From Thauera sp. (GTDB lineage Bacteria; Pseudomonadota; Gammaproteobacteria; Burkholderiales; Rhodocyclaceae): a stretch of 14,826 nucleotides of DNA. The notes under the pieces are model-generated. The model saw only the letters and a program-made list of their open reading frames with translations. It had not been told where the DNA came from and made no database searches. Each line of letters begins with the position of its first letter. The stretch's first letter is position 1. The translations under genes and the position numbers were made by a program. The stretch spans positions 1-14,826 of the forward strand of contig JAKLLJ010000044.1 in NCBI GenBank assembly GCA_023150215.1, given 5' to 3'. This document shows, piece by piece, positions 7,630 through 14,826 of the stretch.

Positions 7630-7649
7630 GTAAGCGGAGGTCGGCTTAC
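7630..7649 (-). other. Hairpin over the flp stop codon
   Basis: A perfect 6-bp inverted repeat, GTAAGC and GCTTAC, is separated by 8 bases and covers the flp stop codon (TAA, 7646-7648). There is no U-run after it, so it is unlikely to be a full terminator. It may protect the pilin mRNA from 3' decay or partly reduce read-through into tadG. The repeat is seen directly; the role is inferred. Confidence 0.4.
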
Positions 7650-7915
7650 TTACTGACCTGACCGACGTAGCTGTCGAGGGTCTGCTTGGTGTCGCTGACG
7701 CCTTTGGCGCTGTCGGCCGCGGTCTGGGCGGCGTCCTTGGCGTCGCTGCCCGAGCCACCGGCCAGCTCGCTGGCGATAGCGGTGGTCTGGTAACGCACGG
7801 TCTGGCCAAAGTATTGATAAACGGCGATGGCAGCGATCGCGATCATCGCCACGATGATGATGTACTCGGTCATGCCCTGGCCGCGCTGGCCCGCGTGGGA
7901 CGTCCTGATTGCCAT
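7646..7915 (-). CDS. flp: Flp type IVb pilin, probable major subunit
   Basis: An 89-residue prepilin has a short leader MAIRTSHAGQRG cut after Gly12, then QGMTEYIIIVAMIAIAAIAV with Glu at mature +5 and the adjacent Tyr that defines Flp pilins. The hydrophobic helix ends near residue 36 (YQYFGQTVRYQ). The mature chain of about 77 residues is longer than canonical Flp proteins (about 50). The extra tail (about residues 54-89) is hydrophilic and rich in Ala, Ser, Asp and Lys. The gene is first in the operon, with GGAG five bases before the ATG and a promoter-like sequence upstream, which fits a highly expressed structural subunit secreted through the CpaC channel. A hairpin covers its stop codon. 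The assignment as major pilin rests on position and translation signals. Confidence 0.92.
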   Translation of the reverse strand: MAIRTSHAGQRGQGMTEYIIIVAMIAIAAIAVYQYFGQTVRYQTTAIASELAGGSGSDAKDAAQTAADSAKGVSDTKQTLDSYVGQVSK

Positions 7916-7945
7916 GATCGCTCCGTTCTTCGAATGGGTTTCATG

Positions 7946-7974
7946 ATGATGGCAAATGCAAAATGCTTAGTCAA
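7946..7974 (-). promoter_or_regulatory. Candidate tad operon promoter with flanking direct repeats
   Basis: Reading the minus strand, TTGACT (7969-7974) is a -35 box and CATCAT (7946-7951) a -10 box preceded by TGC, an extended -10, with a 17-bp spacer. This lies about 30 bp before the flp start. The heptamer TAAGCAT occurs twice 13 bp apart (7976-7982 and 7963-7969) on either side of the -35 box, next to the palindrome CTTATAAG (7979-7986). The stretch is much more AT-rich than its surroundings. Promoter boxes are a pattern match; regulation by a repeat-binding factor is inference. Confidence 0.5.
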
Positions 7975-8025
7975 TATGCTTATAAGATCTTTTTGGGGCG
8001 AGCCGCTGTGCAGTACGAGCAGATG

Positions 8026-8055
8026 AAAAAAGCCCGCTGCATCGCTGCAGCGGGC
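8026..8055 (-). terminator. Intrinsic terminator of ettA
   Basis: On the minus strand a perfect 10-bp stem, GCCCGCTGCA and TGCAGCGGGC, closes a GCGA tetraloop and is followed at once by six T. It lies 26 bp after the ettA stop. This is a textbook Rho-independent terminator that insulates the tad promoter from ettA transcription. Confidence 0.92.
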
Positions 8056-8081
8056 CTTGGTGGCGGGGGACTTGCGGTCGT

Positions 8082-9746
<1,665 letters not shown>

Positions 9747-9897
9747 TACGGGTACCTCGTTGGCGGTGTTCGGTGGGGCGGAAAAGGCCGAAGTCTACCT
9801 GAGTGGGCAGTGGCAGGCACGCATGGAACTTGCCGCTAGCCGGATGGGGTATTACGCTGCGACGACGTGTAAGAAATACGGGAAGGAGAGAATCGAC
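9747..9897. promoter_or_regulatory. Divergent ettA / vapBC intergenic region
   Basis: This 151-bp gap must hold the promoters for ettA (minus) and the toxin-antitoxin pair (plus). No strong sigma-70 pair is evident. A TATTAC box at 9850-9855 is a possible -10 for vapB, but TTGCCG at 9830-9835 is only 14 bp away. A 5-bp inverted repeat GTATT (9849-9853) and AATAC (9875-9879) could be a VapB operator half-site pair. All of this is weak. Confidence 0.3.
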
Positions 9898-10134
9898 ATG
9901 CACACCACACTGACGAGCAAGGGGCAGGTGACGATCCCCAAGCACATCCGCGACGCGCTGCATCTCGAGCCCGGATGCGCGATCGAGTTCCGTATCAACC
10001 GAGAGGGAGAGGTCGTCCTGACGCGCCTCGGTACGCTGCATGACGAGAATGATCGCTTCGAACGCCTGCGCGGCAAGGCCGACGTGAAGTGGCGCACGGA
10101 CGACCTGATGGCCTTGCTGCGTGGCGACGACTGA
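9898..10134 (+). CDS. vapB: AbrB/SpoVT-fold antitoxin (VapB-type)
   Basis: A 78-residue protein begins MHTTLTSKGQVTIPKHIRDA, the swapped-hairpin AbrB/MazE/SpoVT DNA-binding domain, continuing LHLEPGCAIEFRINREGEVVL to about residue 42. The C-terminal part (about 50-78, DRFERLRGKADVKWRTDDLM) is charged and probably wraps the toxin. Such antitoxins neutralise a PIN-domain toxin and, with it, repress their own promoter. AGGAG lies about ten bases before the ATG. The longer open frame upstream runs back antisense through ettA and is rejected. The stop codon overlaps the start of the toxin gene, the usual layout for a toxin-antitoxin operon. Confidence 0.88.
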   Translation: MHTTLTSKGQVTIPKHIRDALHLEPGCAIEFRINREGEVVLTRLGTLHDENDRFERLRGKADVKWRTDDLMALLRGDD

Positions 10135-10532
10135 TGCTGCTGGTCGACACCAATGTGCTGATCGATGTGCTGGAAGACGATCCACGCTGGGTGGATTGGT
10201 CCATCGACATGCTGCGTCGACAGTCGCAAGTGCATCGGCTGGCGATCAATCCCATCATCTACGCCGAGCTTTCCTTGACCTTCTCGACCGTCGAGTCGCT
10301 GGATGAGGCGGTCGCGGATTTCGGCGTCGAGGTCGCCGAGGTCCCGAGGCCAGCACTCTTTCTCGCGGGAAAGGCGTTCGTGGCCTACCGCAGGAGCGGG
10401 GGGCAGCGCAACAACGTACTGGCCGACTTCTTCATCGGCGCGCATGCCGCGGTCGAAGGCTGGTCCATCCTTACACGAGATCCGCGCAAGTACCGGCGGT
10501 ACTTTCCCTCGGTCGAACTCGTGACGCCCTGA
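10134..10532 (+). CDS. vapC: PIN-domain RNase toxin (VapC-type)
   Basis: This 132-residue protein starts MLLVDTNVLIDVL, the first motif of PIN-domain ribonucleases. The four expected acidic metal-binding residues are present: Asp5, Glu45 (IIYAEL), Asp98 (NNVLADFF) and Asp116 (ILTRDPRKY). The active site therefore looks intact. VapC toxins cleave specific RNAs, commonly initiator tRNA or the 23S sarcin-ricin loop; the target here is unknown. The ATG at 10134 overlaps the antitoxin stop as TGATG, which fits translational coupling; the longer in-frame start at 10089 lies inside the antitoxin gene. It is convergent with the peroxidase gene. The 80 bp between them contain a weak 5-bp hairpin but no clear terminator. 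Confidence 0.92.
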   Translation: MLLVDTNVLIDVLEDDPRWVDWSIDMLRRQSQVHRLAINPIIYAELSLTFSTVESLDEAVADFGVEVAEVPRPALFLAGKAFVAYRRSGGQRNNVLADFFIGAHAAVEGWSILTRDPRKYRRYFPSVELVTP

Positions 10533-10612
10533 AGCTGTAGCCTGTCGCGGGAGCGAGTCCGCCCCCCGCTTAGGCGCACGCGAATCCAGCCTCGCGCACG
10601 CGTCCACCTTGC

Positions 10613-11095
10613 CTAGAGCATCCCCTCGATCTCCTTCACCAGCTCCTCCGGCGTCGTCGTTGGTGCGTAGCGTTCGATCTGCTGCCCATCACGGGTCACC
10701 AGGAACTTGGTGAAGTTCCACTTGATCGCCTCGGTGCCGAGGATGCCCTTGGCGTGCTGCTTGAGGTACTGGTACAGCGGGTGGGCGCCGTCGCCGTTGA
10801 CCTCGAGCTTGGCGAACATCGGGAAGCTCACGCCGTAGTTCGTCGCGCAGAAGGCGCCGATTTCCTCCGCGCTGCCCGGCTCCTGGGCGCCGAACTGGTT
10901 GCACGGGAAGCCAAGCACCACCAGGCCGCGGTCCTTGTAGGTCTGATGGAGTTTTTCGAGGCCGGCGTAGTGCGGGGTGAGGCCGCATTGGCTCGCGGTG
11001 TTTACGATCAGCAAGACCTTGCCGGTGTATTCGCCGAGCGTGGTGCTGCCTCCGGCGAGGCGTTCGAGCTGGATGTCGTAAAGGGAAGAAGGCAT
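10613..11095 (-). CDS. Glutathione peroxidase family, 2-Cys thioredoxin-dependent type
   Basis: This 160-residue thioredoxin-fold peroxidase reduces hydrogen peroxide and organic hydroperoxides. The peroxidatic cysteine is Cys37 in NTASQCGLTPHY. The other tetrad residues appear as Gln71, Trp126 and Asn127 (KWNFTKFLV). FPCNQFG at 63-69 holds Cys65. Cys83 (AFCATNYG) lies 46 residues after Cys37, the spacing of the resolving cysteine in thioredoxin-dependent enzymes such as yeast Gpx3 (Cys36/Cys64/Cys82). Despite the name it therefore probably uses thioredoxin. The start at 11095 has GAGGAG about nine bases upstream and matches the family N-terminus; an upstream start at 11200 would add 35 unsupported residues. 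No signal peptide is seen, so it should be cytoplasmic. It lies downstream of the FNR gene on the same strand, with a possible terminator between. Confidence 0.93.
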   Translation of the reverse strand: MPSSLYDIQLERLAGGSTTLGEYTGKVLLIVNTASQCGLTPHYAGLEKLHQTYKDRGLVVLGFPCNQFGAQEPGSAEEIGAFCATNYGVSFPMFAKLEVNGDGAHPLYQYLKQHAKGILGTEAIKWNFTKFLVTRDGQQIERYAPTTTPEELVKEIEGML

Positions 11096-11145
11096 GCGAG
11101 GCTCCTCGAGGAAGGGGTCGGGAGTCATTGGAGTCCCGCATGCGC

Positions 11146-11190
11146 AAAAAGTTTGCCGGGGCCGGGCCGTGGGGGGGCGTACGTCCCGGC
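11146..11190 (-). terminator. Possible terminator after the ferredoxin-NADP reductase gene
   Basis: On the minus strand GCCGGG (11185-11190) can pair with CCCGGC at 11155-11160 or 11161-11166, with a short CGT/ACG pairing inside, and five T follow at 11146-11150. The long loop and alternative pairing make it weaker than the ettA terminator. It would partly separate fpr from the peroxidase gene. Confidence 0.4.
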
Positions 11191-11217
11191 GGGTGAGCAA
11201 GATTCAGCGCACCACGA

Positions 11218-11994
11218 TCATTTCTCCACGAACGCGCGCTCGATCACGTAGTCGCCGGCCACGCCGATGCGCGGCGACATCGTGAATCCGTGCGCGTCGA
11301 GCAGTTCGCAGCAGTCGCGGTTCATGGCCTGGCTGCCGCAGATCATCACCCGGTCGTGCGCCGGGTCGAGCGGCGGCAGACCGATGTCGGCGAACAGGCG
11401 GCCGGACTCGATCACATGGGTGATGCGGCCGGTGTTGCGGAATGGCTCGCGCGTCACCGTCGGGTAGTAGATCAGCTGCGCGCGCACCTGCTCGCCGAAG
11501 TACTCGCTCTGCGGCAATTCGCGGGTGATGAAATCGGTGTAGGCGAGCTCGGAGGCGAAGCGCACGCCGTGCACCAGCACCACCTTCTCGAAGCGCTCGT
11601 AGGTCTCGGGATCCTGGATCACGCTCAGGAAGGGAGCGAGTCCGGTGCCGGTGGCGAGCAGGTAGAGGCGCTTGCCCGGATTGAGATCGTGAAGCACCAG
11701 CGTGCCGGTAGGTTTCTTGCTGACCACGATCGGGTCGCCCGGGCGCAGGTGTTGCAGGCGCGAGGTGAGCGGGCCGTCGGGCACCTTGATGCTGAAGAAC
11801 TCGAGGTGTTCCTCATAGTTGGGGCTGGCGATGCTGTAGGCGCGGGTCAGCGGCTTGCCGTTGACGTCGAGCCCGATCATCACGAACTGGCCGTTCTCGA
11901 AACGCAGTCCGGGGTCGCGGGTGGTGCGAAAGCTGAAAAGGGATTCGTTCCAGTGATGGACACTGAGGACGTGTTCGGTGACGAGGCTGCTCAT
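11218..11994 (-). CDS. fpr: Ferredoxin/flavodoxin-NADP+ reductase
   Basis: This 258-residue FAD enzyme moves electrons between NADPH and ferredoxin or flavodoxin in the cytoplasm. The FAD-binding motif RAYSIAS is at 51-57, with PDGPLTSRLQHLRPGD following. The NADP-binding part has GTGLAPFLSVI from 116 and VMICGSQAM ending at 224. The chain ends VIERAFVEK, the C-terminal form of the bacterial subclass typified by Azotobacter and Pseudomonas FprA, which lack the terminal Tyr of plastid enzymes. The ATG at 11994 has GGAG about ten bases upstream; an in-frame ATG at 12036 would add 14 residues with no family support. The gene is divergent from a LysR regulator, an arrangement known for fprA-finR in Pseudomonas, where expression responds to redox stress. 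Confidence 0.94.
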   Translation of the reverse strand: MSSLVTEHVLSVHHWNESLFSFRTTRDPGLRFENGQFVMIGLDVNGKPLTRAYSIASPNYEEHLEFFSIKVPDGPLTSRLQHLRPGDPIVVSKKPTGTLVLHDLNPGKRLYLLATGTGLAPFLSVIQDPETYERFEKVVLVHGVRFASELAYTDFITRELPQSEYFGEQVRAQLIYYPTVTREPFRNTGRITHVIESGRLFADIGLPPLDPAHDRVMICGSQAMNRDCCELLDAHGFTMSPRIGVAGDYVIERAFVEK

Positions 11995-12062
11995 GTTTCG
12001 GTTCTCCGCCGGTTCGTGGCGTTGGGTGCAAGGCATTCACGCGATCGCCTTGGGGTGTGGCG

Positions 12063-12089
12063 ATTCTAGGCTGGCTTGCTTAGTGTCAA
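12063..12089 (-). promoter_or_regulatory. Candidate fpr promoter with a short 15-bp spacer
   Basis: On the minus strand TTGACA (12084-12089, perfect -35) and TAGAAT (12063-12068, five of six -10) are separated by only 15 bp. Just upstream, within the lysR leader, are the interrupted palindrome GGATAATCC (12093-12101) and the inverted pair GATAA (12094-12098) and TTATC (12120-12124), possible LysR-type operator parts. GATAAT (12094-12099) may also be the lysR -10 on the plus strand. Spacing suggests activator dependence; this is inference. Confidence 0.5.
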
Positions 12090-12127
12090 AGTGGATAATC
12101 CTTCTATTACTTAGCGGCTTTATCGAT

Positions 12128-13066
12128 ATGCGATTCACTCTCCGCCAGCTTCAGGTCTTTGTCGCCATCGCACGCAGCGAGAACGTCTCGCGTGCCGCCG
12201 AGGCGCTCGCGCTGTCGCAGTCGGCCGCGAGTGCGGCGCTCGCCGAGCTCGAGAGCCAGTCCGCACTGCCGCTCTTCGACCGCCATGGCAAGCGCCTGCG
12301 CCTCAACGACCAGGGCAGCGTGCTGCTGCCCCATGCGGTCGAGCTGCTCGATCGCGCCGCCGAACTCGAAGGCCTGCTGCGCGGCGAGCACGGTCTGGGG
12401 CGGCTGCGCGTGGGCGCCACGCTCACCATCGGCAACTATCTGCTGCCCTTGATCGTGTCCAACTTCCTGCAGGCGCATCCCGAAGCCAGGGTTGCGCTGC
12501 AGGTCCGCAACACCGCGACCATCGCCGAGTTGTTGCGGCACCACGAGATCGACCTCGGCCTCGTCGAGGGGCAGGTGGTCGATGCCGAGCTGGAGGTCGA
12601 GCCCTGGGTCGAGGACGAGCTTGTGGTGTTCTGTGCGCCCGCTCATCCGCTTGCGACCCGCGGCCGCAGCGGGCCTGGCGTCGAGCTCGAGGAGATCGCG
12701 CGGCAGCCCTGGATCCTGCGCGAGCGCGGCTCGGGTACGCGCGAGACCTTCGATCGCGCGCTGCGCCACCTGCCGGGGGGCGTCGTTCCACGGCTGGAGC
12801 TCGAGCACACCGAGGCGGTCAAGCGTGCCGTGGAGAGCGGCCTGGGCCTGGGCTGCCTGTCGCGCCTGGCGCTGCGCGACGCCTTCCGGCGTGGCAGCCT
12901 GGTGGCGGTGGAGGTGCCGGCGCTCGACCTGCGCCGGCGTTTCAGCTTCGTGTGGCATCGCGGCAAATACCACGGCGCAGCGATGCGCCGCTTCCTCGAA
13001 GATTGCCGTGCCTTCACGAGTGGCGCACGCCGCAGCGACGAGATCCCGCTGCCGCCGGTTGCTTGA
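12128..13066 (+). CDS. LysR-family regulator, YeiE/FinR-like
   Basis: This 312-residue regulator has an N-terminal winged helix-turn-helix (about 1-60: LRQLQVFVAIARSENVSRAA, ALSQSAASAALAELE, then PLFDRHGKRLRLNDQG) and a periplasmic-binding-like effector domain (about 90-295). Motifs TIGNYLLP at 100-107, WILRERGSGTRE at 195-206 and SGLGLGCLSRLAL near 237 closely match E. coli YeiE, a sulfite-responsive regulator. FinR of Pseudomonas is likewise divergent from fprA. It probably activates fpr and controls its own gene from the 133-bp shared gap. The ATG at 12128 matches the family start (M-x-[IF]-T-L-R-Q-L); no Shine-Dalgarno is visible. The effector is not determined by the sequence. It is convergent with murJ across two REP doublets. 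Confidence 0.93.
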   Translation: MRFTLRQLQVFVAIARSENVSRAAEALALSQSAASAALAELESQSALPLFDRHGKRLRLNDQGSVLLPHAVELLDRAAELEGLLRGEHGLGRLRVGATLTIGNYLLPLIVSNFLQAHPEARVALQVRNTATIAELLRHHEIDLGLVEGQVVDAELEVEPWVEDELVVFCAPAHPLATRGRSGPGVELEEIARQPWILRERGSGTRETFDRALRHLPGGVVPRLELEHTEAVKRAVESGLGLGCLSRLALRDAFRRGSLVAVEVPALDLRRRFSFVWHRGKYHGAAMRRFLEDCRAFTSGARRSDEIPLPPVA

Positions 13067-13068
13067 GC

Positions 13069-13149
13069 GCCGCCTTCGCGCCTTCCGGCACTCCCACAGA
13101 GCCGCCACGCATTCGGATGGCTGTAGGAGCGGCGGCAGCCGCGAACAGG
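13069..13149. repeat. REP doublet (REPIN), copy 1
   Basis: This 81-bp element has two REP-like stem-loops in inverted orientation. The right arm reads GTAG, GA, then stem GCGGC, loop GGCA, stem GCCGC, GAA (from 13123). The left arm, read on the minus strand, is GTGG, GA, then stem GTGCC, loop GGAA, stem GGCGC, GAA. The GTRG tetranucleotide before each palindrome is the hallmark of REP sequences mobilised by RAYT (TnpA-REP) enzymes. It starts two bases after the lysR stop and probably also helps end transcription. Confidence 0.8.
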
Positions 13150-13185
13150 GTGATCCGCCGAACGACGCGCGTCACACCGCCCACC

Positions 13186-13264
13186 GCCGCCTTCGCGCCT
13201 TCCGGCGCTCCTAAGGAACCGCCGCGCGTTCGGACGGCAAGGAGCGGCGGCAGCCGCGAACAGG
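13186..13264. repeat. REP doublet (REPIN), copy 2
   Basis: This 79-bp second copy is in the same orientation as copy 1, 36 bp away, and ends four bases before the murJ stop. Both arms keep a perfect stem: left GCGCC/GGCGC with loop GGAA, right GCGGC/GCCGC with loop GGCA. The tetranucleotides have decayed to TTAG (left) and CAAG (right), so this copy may no longer be mobile. The 36-bp spacer between copies contains the palindrome GACGCGCGTC. Confidence 0.8.
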
Positions 13265-13268
13265 CGTA

Positions 13269-14807
13269 TCAGGTCGCGCCGCGGCGGCGGAAATCGCGCA
13301 CGCGGAAGCCGAGTGCGAACAGGGTGGCGAAGTAGGCCAGCGCGCCACCGAGCACGATCAGGGCCAGACGCAGGCCGCGCTCGAGGCCGCCGAGCTCGGT
13401 CCAGAGGCTCGCGGGTCCGCTGGCGAACCACAGCACCGCGCCCATCACCACCAGCGCTGCCAGCAGCTTGAGCGCGAACACGCCCCAGCCCGCCTGCGGC
13501 ACATAAACCTCGCGTCGGCGCAGGCCGCGGTAGAGCAGGGCGGCATTCATGCACGAAGCCAGCCCGATCGACAGTGCGAGGCCCGCATGGCGTAGCGGGA
13601 GGATGAAAGCAAGGTTCATCAGCTGGGTGGCGGCGAGCGTGAAGATCGCGATCTTCACTGGCGTGCGGATATCCTGGCGGGCGTAGAAGCCTGGTGCCAG
13701 CACCTTCACCAGGATCAGCCCGGTCAGGCCCACGCTGTAGGCGATCAGCGCGCTGCGCGTCTGCATCACGTCGTCGGCCGAGAACGCGCCGTAGTTGAAC
13801 AGCGTCGCCACCAGCGGCACCGCCAGCATGGCCAGGCCGAGCGCGGCCGGCAGGGTCAGCAGCAGGGTCAGGCGCAGGCCCCAGTCGAGCAGTGAGGAGA
13901 ACTCCTCGGCCTTGTCGTCGGCGTGCAGCCGGGACAGGCTGGGCAGCAGGATGGTGCCCAGCGCCACGCCGAGCAGGCCGGCGGGAAACTCCATCAGGCG
14001 GTCGGCGTAATACAGCCACGACACGCTGCCGCTCTCCAGGAAGGAGGCGAAGATGGTGTTGATCAGGAGCGAGATCTGGCTCACCGACACGCCCAGGATC
14101 GCCGGTGCCATCAGCTTCATGACGCGGCGCACGCCGGGGTCGGAAAGGTCGAAGTCGAAGCGCGGCATCATGCCGATCTTCTTCAGCGGGCGGATCTGCA
14201 ATGCGAGCTGCAGCAGGCCGCCGAGGAACACCGCCCACGCCAGCGCCAGCACCGGCGGATCGAAGTACGGCACCGCGAACAGGGCCATGCCGATGAAGGC
14301 GAGATTGAGCAGCACCGGGGTGAAGGCCGGGATCGCGAATCGGCTCCAGGTATTGAGCACGCCGCCGGCGAGCGCGACCAGCGACATGAAGAAAATGTAG
14401 GGGAAGGTGATGCGGGTGAGTTCGACGGTGAGCTCGAACTTGCCCGGGTCGCCCGAGAAGCCCGGCGCCGACACGTAGATGATCAGCGGCGCGGCGAGTG
14501 CGCCGAGCGCGGCGACCAGCGCGACGATGAGCCCGAGCAGGGTCGCTACCCGGCTCACCAGGGTGTGGGTGGCGGCCTCGCCCTGGCGGTTCTTGTATTC
14601 GGCGAGGATGGGCACGAAGGCCTGCGAGAACGCGCCCTCGGCGAACATGCGGCGCAGCAGGTTGGGCAGGCGGAAGGCGACGAAGAAGGCGTCGGTCGCC
14701 ATGCCGGCGCCGAAGGCGCGCGCGATCACGAGGTCGCGGACGAAGCCCAGGATGCGGGACAGCAGGGTCATGCCGCTGACGGTGGCGAGCGCGCGCAGGA
14801 GGTTCAT
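13269..14807 (-). CDS. murJ: MurJ lipid II flippase
   Basis: This 512-residue polytopic inner-membrane protein of the MOP/MviN superfamily flips lipid II to the periplasmic side for peptidoglycan synthesis. Functional residues fall at the same numbers as in E. coli MurJ: Arg18, Arg24 (GFVRDLVIARAFG), Asp39 (MATDAFFVAFRLPN), Arg52 and Arg270 (LYYADRLMEFPAG). About 14 hydrophobic segments run along the whole chain. The length is typical of the family. The ATG at 14807 begins MNLLRALATVSGMTLLSRIL, the usual family start; only 19 bases upstream are in the window and no clear Shine-Dalgarno is visible in them. It is convergent with the LysR gene, with two REP doublets in the gap. The gene is expected to be essential, and the assignment is secure. 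Confidence 0.98.
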   Translation of the reverse strand: MNLLRALATVSGMTLLSRILGFVRDLVIARAFGAGMATDAFFVAFRLPNLLRRMFAEGAFSQAFVPILAEYKNRQGEAATHTLVSRVATLLGLIVALVAALGALAAPLIIYVSAPGFSGDPGKFELTVELTRITFPYIFFMSLVALAGGVLNTWSRFAIPAFTPVLLNLAFIGMALFAVPYFDPPVLALAWAVFLGGLLQLALQIRPLKKIGMMPRFDFDLSDPGVRRVMKLMAPAILGVSVSQISLLINTIFASFLESGSVSWLYYADRLMEFPAGLLGVALGTILLPSLSRLHADDKAEEFSSLLDWGLRLTLLLTLPAALGLAMLAVPLVATLFNYGAFSADDVMQTRSALIAYSVGLTGLILVKVLAPGFYARQDIRTPVKIAIFTLAATQLMNLAFILPLRHAGLALSIGLASCMNAALLYRGLRRREVYVPQAGWGVFALKLLAALVVMGAVLWFASGPASLWTELGGLERGLRLALIVLGGALAYFATLFALGFRVRDFRRRGAT

Positions 14808-14826
14808 TCGGTCGAGGCGCGCGCCG

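Noticed and set aside
10547..10569. GC hairpin downstream of vapC as a terminator
   Set aside because: Only a 5-bp stem with an ambiguous loop and no T-run on either strand.
11096..11200. Longer peroxidase N-terminus starting at 11200
   Set aside because: The extra 35 residues lack family similarity and overlap the probable fpr terminator; the ATG at 11095 has GAGGAG upstream.
13069..13264. CRISPR-like array
   Set aside because: Only two 80-bp copies, each an inverted pair of palindromes with a GTRG tag, one 36-bp spacer and no cas genes; REP doublets explain it.
12643..14238. 531-codon minus-strand open frame across murJ and the 3' part of lysR
   Set aside because: Out of frame with murJ and antisense to lysR; Arg/Pro/Ala-rich shadow running through the REP repeats.

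Overview
The window is very GC-rich, almost fully coding chromosomal DNA from a Gram-negative proteobacterium. Gene content and protein style (MurJ, EttA, an FNR beside a YeiE/FinR-like LysR regulator, a Tad locus, REP-type repeats) suggest a betaproteobacterium, most likely of the Rhodocyclales (Azoarcus/Thauera type). The genus is inferred from general resemblance, not measured.

Region 1 (1-7915, all minus strand) is a tight adhesion (Tad/Flp type IVb pilus) operon. In transcription order it holds: a Flp pilin (7646-7915), a TadG-like protein (6254-7600), a TadE-like minor pilin (5445-6257), a secreted protein of unknown function with apparent internal duplication (4768-5448), a 61-residue second pilin-like protein (4586-4771), CpaB/RcpC (3738-4589), the CpaC/RcpA secretin (2259-3656), an FHA-CpaF/TadA assembly ATPase (557-2242) and the N-terminal part of TadB (cut by the window edge). 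Five of the eight junctions are ATGA overlaps. There is no separate CpaE/TadZ gene between secretin and ATPase; the ATPase instead carries an N-terminal FHA domain. A candidate promoter with direct heptamer repeats lies upstream of flp, a hairpin covers the flp stop codon, and an 80-bp C-rich leader whose template strand fits a G-quadruplex pattern precedes the secretin gene.

Region 2 (8026-9746, minus) is ettA, the ribosome-associated ABC-F translational throttle, with a GTG start and a textbook intrinsic terminator just before the tad promoter region. Region 3 (9898-10532, plus) is a VapBC-type toxin-antitoxin pair (AbrB-fold antitoxin, PIN-domain RNase) divergent from ettA.

Region 4 (10613-13066) is a redox module: a 2-Cys, thioredoxin-type glutathione peroxidase and a ferredoxin/flavodoxin-NADP+ reductase on the minus strand, with a LysR regulator of the YeiE/FinR type divergent from the reductase. 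The 133-bp divergent gap has a perfect -35 and near-perfect -10 box at a short 15-bp spacing in front of the reductase.

Region 5 (13067-14807) holds two tandem REP doublets (REPINs) between the convergent lysR and murJ genes, then murJ, the lipid II flippase, on the minus strand. Most of the window is ordinary core genome. The least explained parts are the Tad locus variations and the REPIN pair.
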